From Dermatophagoides farinae (lineage: Eukaryota; Arthropoda; Arachnida; Sarcoptiformes; Pyroglyphidae), in NCBI RefSeq assembly GCF_024713945.1, contig NC_134681.1:4131501-4195500 (forward strand): 64,000 nucleotides of DNA. Reading direction: 5' to 3'. Shown here one piece after another: positions 24,258 to 36,141 of this stretch; position 1 is the first letter of the stretch, and each line of letters begins with the position of its first letter. The notes beneath the pieces are model-generated. The model worked only from the letters and a program-made list of their open reading frames with translations, searched no databases and had not been told where the DNA came from. A program made the position numbers and the translations under genes.

Positions 24258-26321
24258 TCACACTTCGATAGCATTCGTATGTTTTTGGCCATCTTTAGTA
24301 TAATAACGATCAATAATGGAAAATATATGATTATTATGATCATTGGTTCGATTAGTTGGCACTATATTCGTTTTCGATTGTCCATTTGAATGATGATTTT
24401 GAGGAATTGAATTTTGATTTTTTATATATGACGATGATGATGATGATGATGATGGCAGTGGTGGTGTTTGTATTGGTGATGATGATGATTGTATCATCAT
24501 AGTATTATTATGATGATGATGATGATCAGCAATATTATTTGCTGACATTGTTATCGTTGGTGATGTTGATGATGGTGAACAAAGTTCACGTTTTAATTGT
24601 TCAACACGTTGTTTTGCTTCTGTTAATGATTGTTGTAATAATAATGGATTCTGTCGATATTGGTGGCTTGTCATTAGTGGTGGCGGTGGTGGTGATGATA
24701 ATTGACCATAATGATTATGATTCTTATTATAGCTTGGTATGGCCACCAATGATTGCATCGATGATGTACGGCTATTATTATTGTTGTTATTATTATTGAT
24801 ATTGTTATTAATATGAGAATAATTATTTCCAATCGATTGTGATGAAATTGCTGACCGTATTGATGATAATGGTGGTGGCATTGATGGTAATGCAGGAGGT
24901 AAAATAGAAGCTGGTTGTGGTGTTGCTGATAATAATGATTGATCAAAAATCGTATCAATAGTAGGATGGCTAACATTGTTTGTCGTTTGATTATATAATG
25001 AAAGGTTAGCATAATTATCCAGATCATCATTACTATTATTATGTTGTTGATGTTGTTGTCTTGAATAACAATCGATGACAGCATAAGCAGAATTTTCATC
25101 AAATTGTAGATTAATCTTATTGATTGATCGATTATTAGTATTTACGGTAGTCGATTGCTGGTGTTGATTCGTATTATCACCATTAATGTTTAAATCATCA
25201 ATTTGAATATTATTAATAGCCAAAGCTAAATCATTTCGATTCATATAATCATTTTCAACAGCAGTCACATTATTATTACTAGTATTGGCCATTTCATTTA
25301 TCGATATTGATGAGTGATTAGCAGCAGCAACCATAGATTCTGTATTAGAATAAATTTGTTGGTCTTGTTGTTGTTGTTGTTGTTGTTGCGTTGATGTAAT
25401 TTGCTCATTTTCATTTACAGCACTAGCCTGTTCAAGATAACCGATAACCATATTGGCCTGTACAGCTAACCATTCAATTCTTGGATCATCTAATTGATTG
25501 ATTCGTCGTTTATGATCGATAAAATAATTTCCCAATAATGGATGACATGCTTGTTCCCAACCAACAGGTAATTCATCACCAATACAATCAGCAAATGTAG
25601 CCGGTTTTGTATAGCTATTGTTGGAACGAAAAAAAATTTAATGTTTCATGTGTTGTCCGAAAAAAATCACTTACACATCACGTGGATCAAACCATTGTGT
25701 TTCTCTATTATTATGATTAACAAAATATTTTCGACCTGATTCAGGATCGATAGCATGTTCCCAATCTTGTGGTAATGGCATTGTATGATTATCATTAATT
25801 ATTTGACCATTGTTAACAACAACATCATTTCCAGTGATACCATCATTTAACGTCATTGATGAATTATTATTATTATTATCATTGGAAAGTTGAATATTAT
25901 TATGACTAATTCGATTATTATCAGCTATTGATAATGGTGTTGAAAAATTCTGGTTATTATTATTAATCTGTTGTGATTTCGCCGTATTATGGAATGTTGT
26001 GGAAAATGGTTGTGAAAATTTGCTAGTTCCAATTGTTCGATCATTATTATTATTATTATTATTATTTATATTGTTGTTAGAATTTATCATTACAGGTGAT
26101 ATAACATCTCTGGATGAAAATTTATCCACCGTATTATTATTAGTCCATGATTGTCTTGATATTAATGATGATGATGAGGTATTCATTGGTTGTTGCGGTT
26201 GTTGTTGTACATATTGATGAGGATGATGATAGAAATGACCAGCATTTCGATTAATAATATCATATTGGCCATTATTATTAATCAATAGGTTACAATTATT
26301 ATTAACATTTAATGATGACAT
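24258..26321 (-). CDS. kibra: Kibra/WWC-family WW-domain protein, short form lacking C2 domain
   Basis: Two exons, 26321-25675 and 25614-24258, joined in phase 2 over a 60-nt intron; 667 aa. KIBRA is a Hippo-pathway scaffold that binds Merlin, Expanded and Warts at the cell cortex. The diagnostic part is residues about 182-275: WW1 (QDWEHAIDPESGRKYF...TQWFDPR), the linker YTKPATFADCIGDELP, and WW2 (GWEQACHPLLGNYFIDH...NQLDDPR). As in animal KIBRA, the second Trp of WW2 is replaced. The helix after WW2 and a short LTEAKQRVEQLKREL coiled coil (about residues 510-530) remain. The rest is Asn/Gln/Ser-rich, with about 180 unusual residues before WW1 and proline patches. KIBRA is normally about 1100 aa with a C2 domain and aPKC-binding region; neither is present, and no such exon is seen downstream. 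The C-terminus ends AIEV, which might serve as a PDZ ligand. Confidence 0.85.
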
Positions 26322-27607
26322 TGTTCAATGACTATCGAAATCAAAAAAAAAACAACAACAATAAATTATTTGAATGAATCAATAAAATTCCAATACATAC
26401 CATCCATATAAATGGAAATTTTTCCAACATCTGAAGAAAAAAAATGGGATAAAAAAAATCCTGCAAGAGTTATGAAGAATGTGTTTCAAAGGTTAAACAC
26501 AGAAAACAAAACAAGAGAACCATAAAAAAAGAGAAAAAACGATAATAATGGATGAATGAGATGATCACAAAAAAAAACATTTGATGATGATGATGATAAT
26601 TTTATTTTGGGGCGTTTTGTTTTGTTTTCGTTTCCCTGGAGCGTTTTGTTTCTTGTGGTTTTCATTGAATTATCTCATTTTTTTTTTGTTTGAATGTATG
26701 AAAATAAATCTTCTTGATGATGATCACAGATTGGTTTCAATCAGGAGAAAAAAAACTGAAAATTAATAAATAAATAAAAGATTTTTTTTTATTGTACAAG
26801 AAAAAAAAATTGGAATGGACAAATTCAGAATTTGGAATCCGGGAATGAAAATTATTTTTCAGAATAGGAATTTTTTTTCATTCTATATATAGAAAAATGG
26901 AAAAAGAATCTTTGATTTGTGCTCACAATGTGGCGTTCATCAATCATCAATGTATTATATTACGAATAGCCGCGTAATCTAAAATGGTAGTGGTTCATAA
27001 AAATGAATTTGATGATGAAAATCATATACCAGAAAAAAAACCAATTATAGTAGTGGTAGCATTTTTTTTATACAAAAAAGAATAAAAAAAAAATGGAATT
27101 TGCTACAGTATTTTTACCCATATATATTTATGAATGCAGACCGCAAATAAAATTCCCAATATGAACCGAATAATTGAATAAATTGAATTTTGTTTGATAA
27201 ATCCGATAAAATACTGTATATAATTTGTAGTGGTATAATAAACACAGATATGTCCAAAAAAAAAATGTCAAAACACCAGGTGTGGTATCATATTGGTAGT
27301 GGTCTATGTAATAGTGGTGAGGAAATTATTCTTTTGTTACAATGAGATGTGTGTGTATTGTGTGTAAAATTATTTCACCAAAATTGCATGAATGAATTTT
27401 AGAAAATAAATAAATTACATATTTATAGAGAATGATGATGATGAAAATACGATGATTTTTGTTAAATATTTTAAATGTTTCCAAAAAAGAATTCATATCA
27501 AACAAACAAAAAAATTTGAATATAAATATACAATCTTTAAAACTGAAAATTAAATTTTGGCGCAATTTTCAACCGGCAACATAATATTATAATTAAGAAA
27601 TATAGAA
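26322..27607. other. Divergent region between the Kibra-like and MPND-like genes
   Basis: No gene seen in 1.3 kb. The two genes point away from it, so it should contain both promoters. AT-rich, with a GAT repeat (26581-26595), poly-A runs, and several GTAGTGGT-type words between 26985 and 27320. Confidence 0.5.
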
Positions 27608-30600
27608 ATGTCGACAACATCGATAATGATTGATAAAAATAATGATGATGATGATGAAAAATGTGGTAATGATGATGATCAATCGAACGAAATGGCCTTA
27701 TTTCCTGGTATAACCATATCGACATCATCCAATTCTTCGACAATCATGAAAAACAAAAATGATGATGATGACAACAACAATAACGATAATATTCCTATAA
27801 TTACAAATATAAATTCAACAACATCGACATTGACAACCGAAACAATTGTTGACAATGATGACAAGATGATTGTTGAAACGACACCACTAAAACAATCTGA
27901 ATCGCAATCAGAAACGATACAAATGAAACAAGAAAATGTTGATAATACTAATGAATCGAATGAATTGATCGATAATAATGATAATAATGTAAACATACAA
28001 CAACAACAACAACAGCAGCAGCATCAACATAAATCAAATATGTTACATTTTAAGAAAGCTTTAATATACTCATCAACAACAACGACGGCAATAAATTCAT
28101 CATCACCATCAAAATCGAATACATCCTCATTATCGGATCAATCATCATTATCATCATCATCAGATCATATCAACAATATATCATCGAATGAGATTAGTGA
28201 TCAACAACAAATTCAACATGAAGAACAGAATACCGATACAACAACAACAGCAACAACAAATGTACATAATAATGAATCAGAACGTTATGAATCACAGAAT
28301 CATTCCGAATCATTAACGAATATCATTCAAACACATAATGATGACGATTTCGATGATATTGATGAGGATGCTATTGATGATGATGATGATGATGTTATTG
28401 GTGGTGATGATGAAGATGAAGATGATGAAATGATTATCAATAATCATCCTGATATGATTGATGATCATTATGATGAAGATGATAACAAAACACAGACGGC
28501 TGATCATTCAATCGATGAACATGATGATGAAGATAAAGAACCAATGGATATGATGGTAGATGATTCGATTGCCAATAGTAGCGGTGCTGATGATGATCAA
28601 TCTTCAACAATGACTATTGGTGTGTCAAATACATCAATGAATATTGGCGATTCAGCCACGAATGTAACGCCATCATCAGTATCATCATTAGCATCACAAC
28701 AACCAATGTTCAACAATTCAGTGACACCCACATCGACAGCAGCCAATGCGATTATTCCACCTATACCACAAGTTATCACACATGTTGGCAGAAAACCATT
28801 GAATGGTCCACCATGTAGCCTAAAAACATTGGTCGATGATGGCATTCTGGAACCAATGGATGGATCATTGACATATGAAATTTTGGTTAGTATGATTATC
28901 CAGATCAATCATTAATTAATCATCATTTGTTTTGTTTGTTTAGGGAGCAAAATTTTTCGGTGATCTATTAGCTAATGGTTTTATTCGAATGTCTGGTACA
29001 AATCAAGTATTTGCTAATCCTAGTTCTTGGGCCAATTATTGTCGATCAACTATACCATCAACAAGTAAAGATCATAAAAATTATGGTAGCGCATGGTCAA
29101 TTATTCGATATCTTGGCAAACGGCTTGATTCATATAAATTACGTTGGTATCGAAAACAAAAGAAACAATTCGTTGGTGGAACAACAAATGGTCAAAATTC
29201 TACATCAACAATCGGACCCATCACTGTAGCCACAACTACAGTGGTAGGTGGTGGCACTCCTTTAAATCATAATCATAATAACAGTATTCAAATTGCTGTC
29301 AGTAATGCTGGCATGAACACAACACCCACTACCTGTAAAACAATAAATCGTAATCAATCAAATGTAGGTGTTGTCAATACTACAACAGGAATCATAACGC
29401 CTGTCGGTAATACAACGTCAACAGTTTCTATTGATGGAAATTCTTCGGCCACATTGATACCGTTTTCAAATGGCAAATTCAATCATCTTAATAGTAATGG
29501 CAATTTCACTCCGATTACCCAGCATTCATTTGCACCGAATCATTTTTCAACACCCATACAATATCCTCGTGGTAGTGTGGAATATAAAAATATATACTCA
29601 ATGATTAATAGAGGTATGATTCAATTTTTTCTGTCAAAAATTAAATATTTTCCATATATTTTAAATATAGATCGACTTTATAAGCTCGACAAAATTAGTG
29701 CTGGTGATCCGGAAATTTCTGGATTGGAAAATATTTCCAATGAAAATGTTATCAATTTCAATTCAATCGATTTAAATAACAAAGATGTCAATCTGGATGA
29801 TCGAACTAAAGTTGCCTGTGTACCATTCAATTCAGTGTTTTGTTTACAGCCATTTTTAGTTACCATTTCAACCAATGTATTGTTGTTGATTGATTTTCAT
29901 TCACATTTGATTTCAACCGAAGTAACAGGATATTTAGCTGGTTTATGGGATCCACGTGCACAACATTTAACCATTACACAAGCATTTCCTCTACGATGTA
30001 AAGCATCAAAAGAATTTGAATCTTGTACATTGAAAATTAAACAGAATCTAGTACAAAAAGGCTTAATATTGGTCGGTTGGTATCATAGCCATCCACGTAC
30101 AGTACCTCATCCTTCCATTGCCGATATAAAAAGACAACTCAAATATCAGAAACAAATGTTAATGACCAAAAAAGATGTACGCGATTATTCACCATGTGTT
30201 GGTCTAATTTGTTCACCATTCTATCAGAATACTGAAGCTACTGAAGCAACCACCAAATTAACTACATTATTTCAAATGTTCTGGGTAATGCCAATATTCA
30301 CCATGGGTAATCGTAATATTGGTCGGCCAATGCAGATTTCATACCAGATTGCTCGCGATGCCTTTCTCACACAAGATTTACTCGTCGAAATGGTAAGTAA
30401 ATCGATAATTTTTTTTTTGAAAAAAACAAATCAATAATAATAGTGTTTGAAATTCTGTTTTCCTTAATTCAATAGCGAATTTTAGCCGCTCATTTTGCTG
30501 TACATCAAAAATTCATAAAATTCAATGATACATTCCAAGGTGAATCAACAAGTTATTGGAATAAATTACAAGAATCATTGAAAACAAAATTACCTCGAGA

Positions 30601-30703
30601 TCTAGTTGAAACACAATCACAAGCAGTACAAAATGATATTCAACAACAAGCTTTGATGCATTTTTGGTCATTTTTAAAGAATCTATTGCTTATCTCTTCA
30701 TGA
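27608..30703 (+). CDS. MPND: MPND-like protein: RAMA domain plus JAMM/MPN metalloprotease domain
   Basis: Four exons, 27608-28885, 28944-29613, 29671-30392 and 30476-30703, in phase; 965 aa. MPND proteins pair a RAMA domain (reported to read N6-methyladenine in DNA) with an MPN domain. Seen: a long Asp/Asn/Ser/Gln-rich N-terminus (1-385); RAMA at about 390-485 (PCSLKTLVDDGILEP, GAKFFGDLLANGFIR, SWANYCRS); MPN at about 690-870 with the catalytic Glu in TEVTGYLAG and the full JAMM signature HSH-x7-S-x2-D (HSHPRTVPHPSIAD, about 788-801). All metal ligands are present, so the peptidase should be active, unlike degenerate MPN subunits. The 57-nt intron 29614-29670 is in frame and stop-free, so its removal is inferred from canonical ends. 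The C-terminal helices end at a TGA. Likely nuclear. It is convergent with the RdRP gene, with the palindromic element between them. Confidence 0.88.
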
Positions 30704-30761
30704 TTTATGATATTCATCGATGTTGATGATGATCAATTTGATTGACAAAAAGAAGAAAAAG

Positions 30762-30767
30762 AATAAA
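30762..30767 (+). promoter_or_regulatory. Putative poly(A) signal of the MPND-like gene
   Basis: AATAAA about 60 bases after the stop codon of the MPND-like gene, followed by an A-rich stretch. Position is typical, but the hexamer is common in this AT-rich DNA. Confidence 0.4.
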
Positions 30768-31072
30768 AAAAAATCCATTATATGCATATGCATGTCAGTT
30801 GATTCTAATTTGATATAATATCTATTTTTTAATATTATTCATCGCTCGACTTTTTTTTTGATATTTGTGGTAAATTCAAAATATAAAGTATTTATATTTA
30901 TTCTTGAACACATTTATAAATTATAATAGAAAATTGAATGATAATAAAAATATGATTTTTTGTTCAATGATAATTACGTCTTTATAATAATAATCATAAT
31001 AATGATAATGATGATATATATATGGTGGATATAAATTATGTATTTTTTTTGTAATTAAAAAAAAAAAAATTA

Positions 31073-31255
31073 TTCACATCCACCATTATCTAACCATCAT
31101 GATAATGATGATGATTATGTTGATGGTTAGATATAATGGTGGATATCCACTATTGATCCATTATTGATTAATCAATAATCAATATCCACCATTATATCTA
31201 ACTATCATGATAATCATCATCATTATCATGATGGTTAAATAATGGTGGATGTGAA
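31073..31255. mobile_element. Palindromic MITE-like element (two arms of about 80 bp, TA-flanked)
   Basis: The left arm (31073-31157) is about 90% complementary to the right arm (31172-31255), with a short centre containing a perfect 18-bp palindrome (31161-31178). Each arm is itself a hairpin: CCACCATTAT...CTAACCATCA appears four times in alternating orientation. The dinucleotide TA abuts both ends (31071-31072 and 31256-31257), as expected of a Tc1/mariner-type MITE. If transcribed it would fold into a long hairpin. It carries no coding capacity. Alternatives are a microsatellite-derived inverted duplication or a structural element. Confidence 0.7.
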
Positions 31256-31287
31256 TAAAAAGAAGACTATATTTATAAAATCACAAA

Positions 31288-34200
31288 TTAAATGAAATAA
31301 TGATCAAATGACAATTTTGTAAAGATTTCATAAAAATGTGGATGTCCAATAAGCAATTTCAATAACGTTATTGATGGCTGTAAACCTCTGGTTTTAATTG
31401 TAATAAATTCCAAATTAACTTTTTTAAGATTCCAACCAAATACAGAATTTCGGCCATTAATTTTTCGATCATATTTATTTGGTATCTTAATATCTTTTAA
31501 TCCACCAGTCAAAATTTTCCATTTTAATTTATCTTTCTCGTTCTATTATATATATATAGTGTTTATCAAATCATTAAAAAAAATGAGAGAAAAATTAAAC
31601 AATGCATAAAAGATTATATATTATATAAATATAAATAGCACATACCAATGATGAAAAGCAATTAAAATAACGTTGGTCCAATATTGAAAATTCAAAGTAA
31701 CGATAAAGCTTTTCTTTACGCATGATTATATTATTGAATAATCGATTAATGTGTTTCAAGTTCATGTCAATAAAATCAGCTTTAGTAATATTAAGCAGCG
31801 TTTCATTTGAAACATCACTCATAGATGAGCCAATATGTCCAATGAATTTGGATGCAAACAAAGCATATGGTAACAGTAAAATTTGTTCGATTTTCGATTC
31901 AATAATAAATGTATTCACTTCATTACATAAGGAATGTAAATGTCGAAAAAATTCATCGATTAAATAGAAAATATCTTGATAACAATGATCTTCATCTTTT
32001 TTGAATGATTTTTTAATAGCAATTGAATCGATAACATCCTATGAAATAGTAGACGAAATGAAACAATTAATCATCAATGTTAAATATTATATATATAATT
32101 AAAAACCATACATACATGAATATATTGAGCAAGAAATAATCGTAATGGCATTGGTGTTTTTGAATCAAATTTCACGGACAAATTTTCAATATTTTTATAG
32201 TTTTTGAAAAAATTTTCTTGAAATTTTTCCATCCAACAAAGTATGAATTTCGTAGACCAATCGATACATTCCTGATAGGAAAATTGAATCATTTTATTCA
32301 ATGATGATTGATCTTCATCTGTTGTTACAATTGGCTCAACAGATTTATTTAGATTGATGTAATAAGCCAAATTGATCAATTCATTGGATATCATGAATGG
32401 TAAACCAAGCAATGGCCGTTGTTTATAATGATATTGAAATAAAGTTGATTTCTCGAAACAAATCGCATACCAAGCCGATGTTAAAAGATGTTTTTGATAT
32501 GGATTTTTTCCAGCCGATTGTCTAGCATAAACACCTCGAATATGATCGGAAAGATCGTGAGATAAATAAGTTGCAACTTCGGGACGTTTTTCATATAAAT
32601 CCGATAAAAATGCAGCTTCTGAAGCAATGCCCATCGTTTCCATTGTTTCCACAATACGATAATAGTATTCTTTGAATGCGTTATTAGCCAATGTTTTATA
32701 TTTTTCCCATCCTGTTGTTGATTTGAAAAAAAAATTCTATAAAATTTTACATAAATTTCAAATATTCAATCTAACCTGGAAGGATTAATTCTTTCTGTGG
32801 TTCAATATATTCCTGCAAATCTGGTGATAATTCATCAGCATATAAAACAATATTTTCGATCAGACAACACTGTCGATAGAATTCGCCAAGAATATTTCGA
32901 GATAAATAATTATTTTGTCTCAATTCTAGTTTACTCATGAAATCAGGCCGTATAAATTGTTTATCAGCATTATATTCACTGTTGAGATTGGATTTTTTTT
33001 TTTGTTTTGTTTTTGAATTTTAATTTTTTTCACAAAAAAAAATACAAATTGGAAAAAATATATACTCACCGTTCCAATTTAGCGTTGATACCATTTTTCT
33101 GAAAATCCAATGATTTACTGTATTCTTTAGCCAATTCAATACATTCGCCAGATAGTAATCCTTGAGGATGAAAATCTGCAAACATTAGATGACAATTGGC
33201 TATTCTACCCAGATTTGATTCAGTCAAAAATTCTATATAAAAATCGATCATGTCAGATGCTTTGACAATATTCGCCAAATCTGGTCGTTGATGACTTTCA
33301 AAATCTAATGGTTCATGATTTTTACCAGGAAAAATTAAATCATCATCCCAAAAAATTGCATATTCATCACCGTCTAAATCTGAACCAGCCATTTCATCAG
33401 TATGTGGACGGTTTCCTTTTGCTGGAAACACCAGACAATCTTTGATGTGTTTCAAATCTGGTACATTAACCGCTTTGAATTTTCTAACATCTCCCATAGA
33501 AGTGCATGGAAATTTTGGTAACCATGATTTCACCTTCAATAATTTTAGTTTTTCCTGTAGGTACACCGTCATTGTCCAATATACTGTATTGGAAAAACAT
33601 TTCACCAGAATTTAGTTGTTTTGTCTCATCGAGCACACCAAATGCCGAACGACCATTAGATTCGGGAATTTTAACTCTAGCTTTTGTTTTCAATTCTTTT
33701 AATCGAAAAATCATTACATGTTGCAAAATGGTACGGAGAAATGGCTCGTTGATTAATGAAAATCCTGAATCCAACAATTTGTCAAATAAAATGGCAAAAT
33801 TCGGATAGTGATTCAATAATTTCAAGGCCGATTCATTCGTTAACATTGCTTCCATTATAATTTTCGTATCACGATTAAAATATTTATATAAAGTTTCCTT
33901 TACACCTTTTTGATATAATATGTTGATCAATGAGCGACATAAATGAACTGGGCGTGGATACGAATAGCTCAAAATACCGAGTTTAGGATCTTCTGCCTTA
34001 TACTTTATTTGGCTATCTCGATAAATAATGTGGTTATCTTTAATTTGATAACTAACCAATACTCCTTTGTGGCCGCCATGACGGAATTGAAATGCAGATG
34101 GAACATATTTAAACAAATTTGGCAGTTTTTCAGCTATATCAATAGCAATGGTTTCGGAAATAAGTCCACAACCATCGGAAAAGCAATATTTTTTATCTTC

Positions 34201-36141
34201 ACTATAAATTTCTTCGGTTTTAACAACATTTGCATTAGAAAGATCATGATATATGATTGCTTGTGAGAAAAGCAAGCCTAAACGAGCCATCAATTTGGAT
34301 GGATTTCGTGCATATTCTTTTAAATTTCCTGCATTAGCTATTATCGTTTCAGCAGTACGATTTTCATCATCTTTTGCATAGAAATTAATTCCATTTTCTC
34401 GCATCTGACTGGGAGATGCACCCAAAAACTGATAATCACGATTCGAGATAAGAAATCCGTCTTCTAATTTTTTCTTAAATGTTTTCTTGTGAAATTGAAT
34501 TGTATCATCAGAATTTGAATTAAGCACTCCATTATTATCTTCTAATATTGTGAATCGAATGGCATAATCCAAATTGGCCATATTACTGAAACGTGATCTC
34601 AGCATTGGCATTTGGCGACAATATTCTAAACGTGTTGGAGTTAGAATTGCTTTTCGAATCATTACATGGACATCTTCATTAACAGATTCGTTTGATGGTT
34701 TGGATTTCACCATCTTCAAGAATTTGGTCAAATTCGGTTGAAATATCAAAAATTGGACTATTACAGCTTACACTTAATTTGAATAAATAAGGTTCAATAT
34801 TGCATTGATTACTCAATGTCTGCAAACGCGCAATAAATGTAGGTAAATCGGGACCTAAAAAATCGATTACCTATGAAATAAAAATAAAATAAAGTTACAA
34901 AAGTTCATCATGAATTTCTACGTTATTTTTTTAATACAAACTTTATATGATTTTGACAACAAAACGCGACATGCATAATTGTTTCGAAAATTTTGCGAAA
35001 AATATCCATCGACCAGATCATAAGCTTCTTTCATTGTGTAGAATTTTTTCTCGGTAATATGACATTCTTGAACCAATCCAATGTACAATTGAAAACTCGG
35101 ATTTATCTCTTTGCAACGATAACAAAGATAGGAAAATGCTTTGTTCATCTGTAAATAGGCATCAATTTGATATGATAAAGCATTGCCCAACAAATAAGGA
35201 TCATCAATTTCATGAGAAAACGAAAAGCTAGCGGAAAAATCTGCAACACGTATATAGCGATTACTATTGTTGTTGATGAAAAGGAATGGTGCTGCATTCA
35301 ATTCCAAATAGAATCGTTTACATAAATTATAATTTTTATCTATAAGTATGTATTTGATGGTTCCAAAACGAATTTCCATTTTATAACTGAACAAATATTA
35401 AAGAAAAACAAGGTTAATTTTAATGGTTAAAAAATATTCAATTTATCATTACTAACCAATAATGATTGATGATAAAATAAAAGTTTAGACAACTTTTAAA
35501 GAAATCAATTTCCATTTTCATTCCAGAACTTATTGATGTAGGCGAACTTTGTAAATGCTTAACGAACGTTGAAAGATTCAATAATGATCCAATGGAAAAT
35601 GAAGATAAATGTGAAGAAAATTCATTCATCAAATCTTCATTATCATCAACATCATTATATTCATCTTCCATTTGTTTCATTGTATTCCATGGAAGTTCCA
35701 AAATCGTTCCATGAGATTTTACAATTTGAAAATAATTTTTAAGGAAATCACTAACTAATACTAGTGAACCCTTTTCCAATTTATCAATAAAGTTTGTACG
35801 TAATCTATACACAAATAAATATTAGGAAAAATTTCATTTATTTATTCAAATACTTACTTGATAACAAATTCATTGTCAAAACAAGGTTGAATTATTTCAG
35901 CATTACATTTGACAGCGGCGGCTATTTCTTCAATCAGCTTTTCGGTGCCATCAATTTGTAATTGTCGTTGCGAATTTCGATCTAATATTTTTATCAATGT
36001 CATTTGCATTGATGGTTTTGTCAGCGGTTTCTTTCCGATGACATGAGATGCCATTTTGTTCTTGTTAAACAATGACGATCGTAATAAATCCAATATTCGA
36101 TTTGCAATAAATGTAAAGATACGATTCAATAATCGAATCAT
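31288..36141 (-). CDS. Cellular RNA-dependent RNA polymerase (EGO-1/RRF-1/QDE-1 family), two frame breaks
   Basis: Enzyme of RNA silencing that copies RNA templates to amplify small RNAs. Exons on the minus strand: 36141-35858, 35804-35457, 35386-34942, 34870-33070, 32978-32776, 32711-32116, 32038-31646 and 31542-31288. All phases agree if one base is ignored at each of two places in the large exon; the length is then about 1440 aa, normal for the family. Seen: KAILTPTRLEYCRQMP, FSDGCGLIS, QFRHGGHKGVL, SALKLLN, the GKTKIIEGEIMVTK strand, and the catalytic loop GSDLDGDEYAIFWD (conserved D-x-D-G-D) with KGNRPHTDEMA before it. Break 1 lies between 34679 and 34765; break 2 is at the T4 run 33513-33516 beside the conserved VTK. 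Eight intact exons argue for an indel in the assembly or a very recent mutation rather than an old pseudogene. The first donor after 34942 (GTTTGT) is the weakest join. Confidence 0.85.

Larger units (their letters stand above)
30704..31287. other. Convergent 3' region between MPND-like and RdRP genes
   Basis: Holds the 3' ends of two convergent genes and the palindromic element at 31073-31255. The rest is AT-rich with a TA repeat (31014-31022) and a 12-15-nt poly-A. No gene. Confidence 0.6.

Noticed and set aside
33943-34266. 107-codon plus-strand frame opposite RdRP
   Set aside because: Antisense shadow of the conserved RdRP exon.
34675-34730. 37-nt micro-intron to explain RdRP break 1
   Set aside because: Possible on ends alone (GTGAAA donor), but the second break in the same exon cannot be an intron, so indels explain both more simply.
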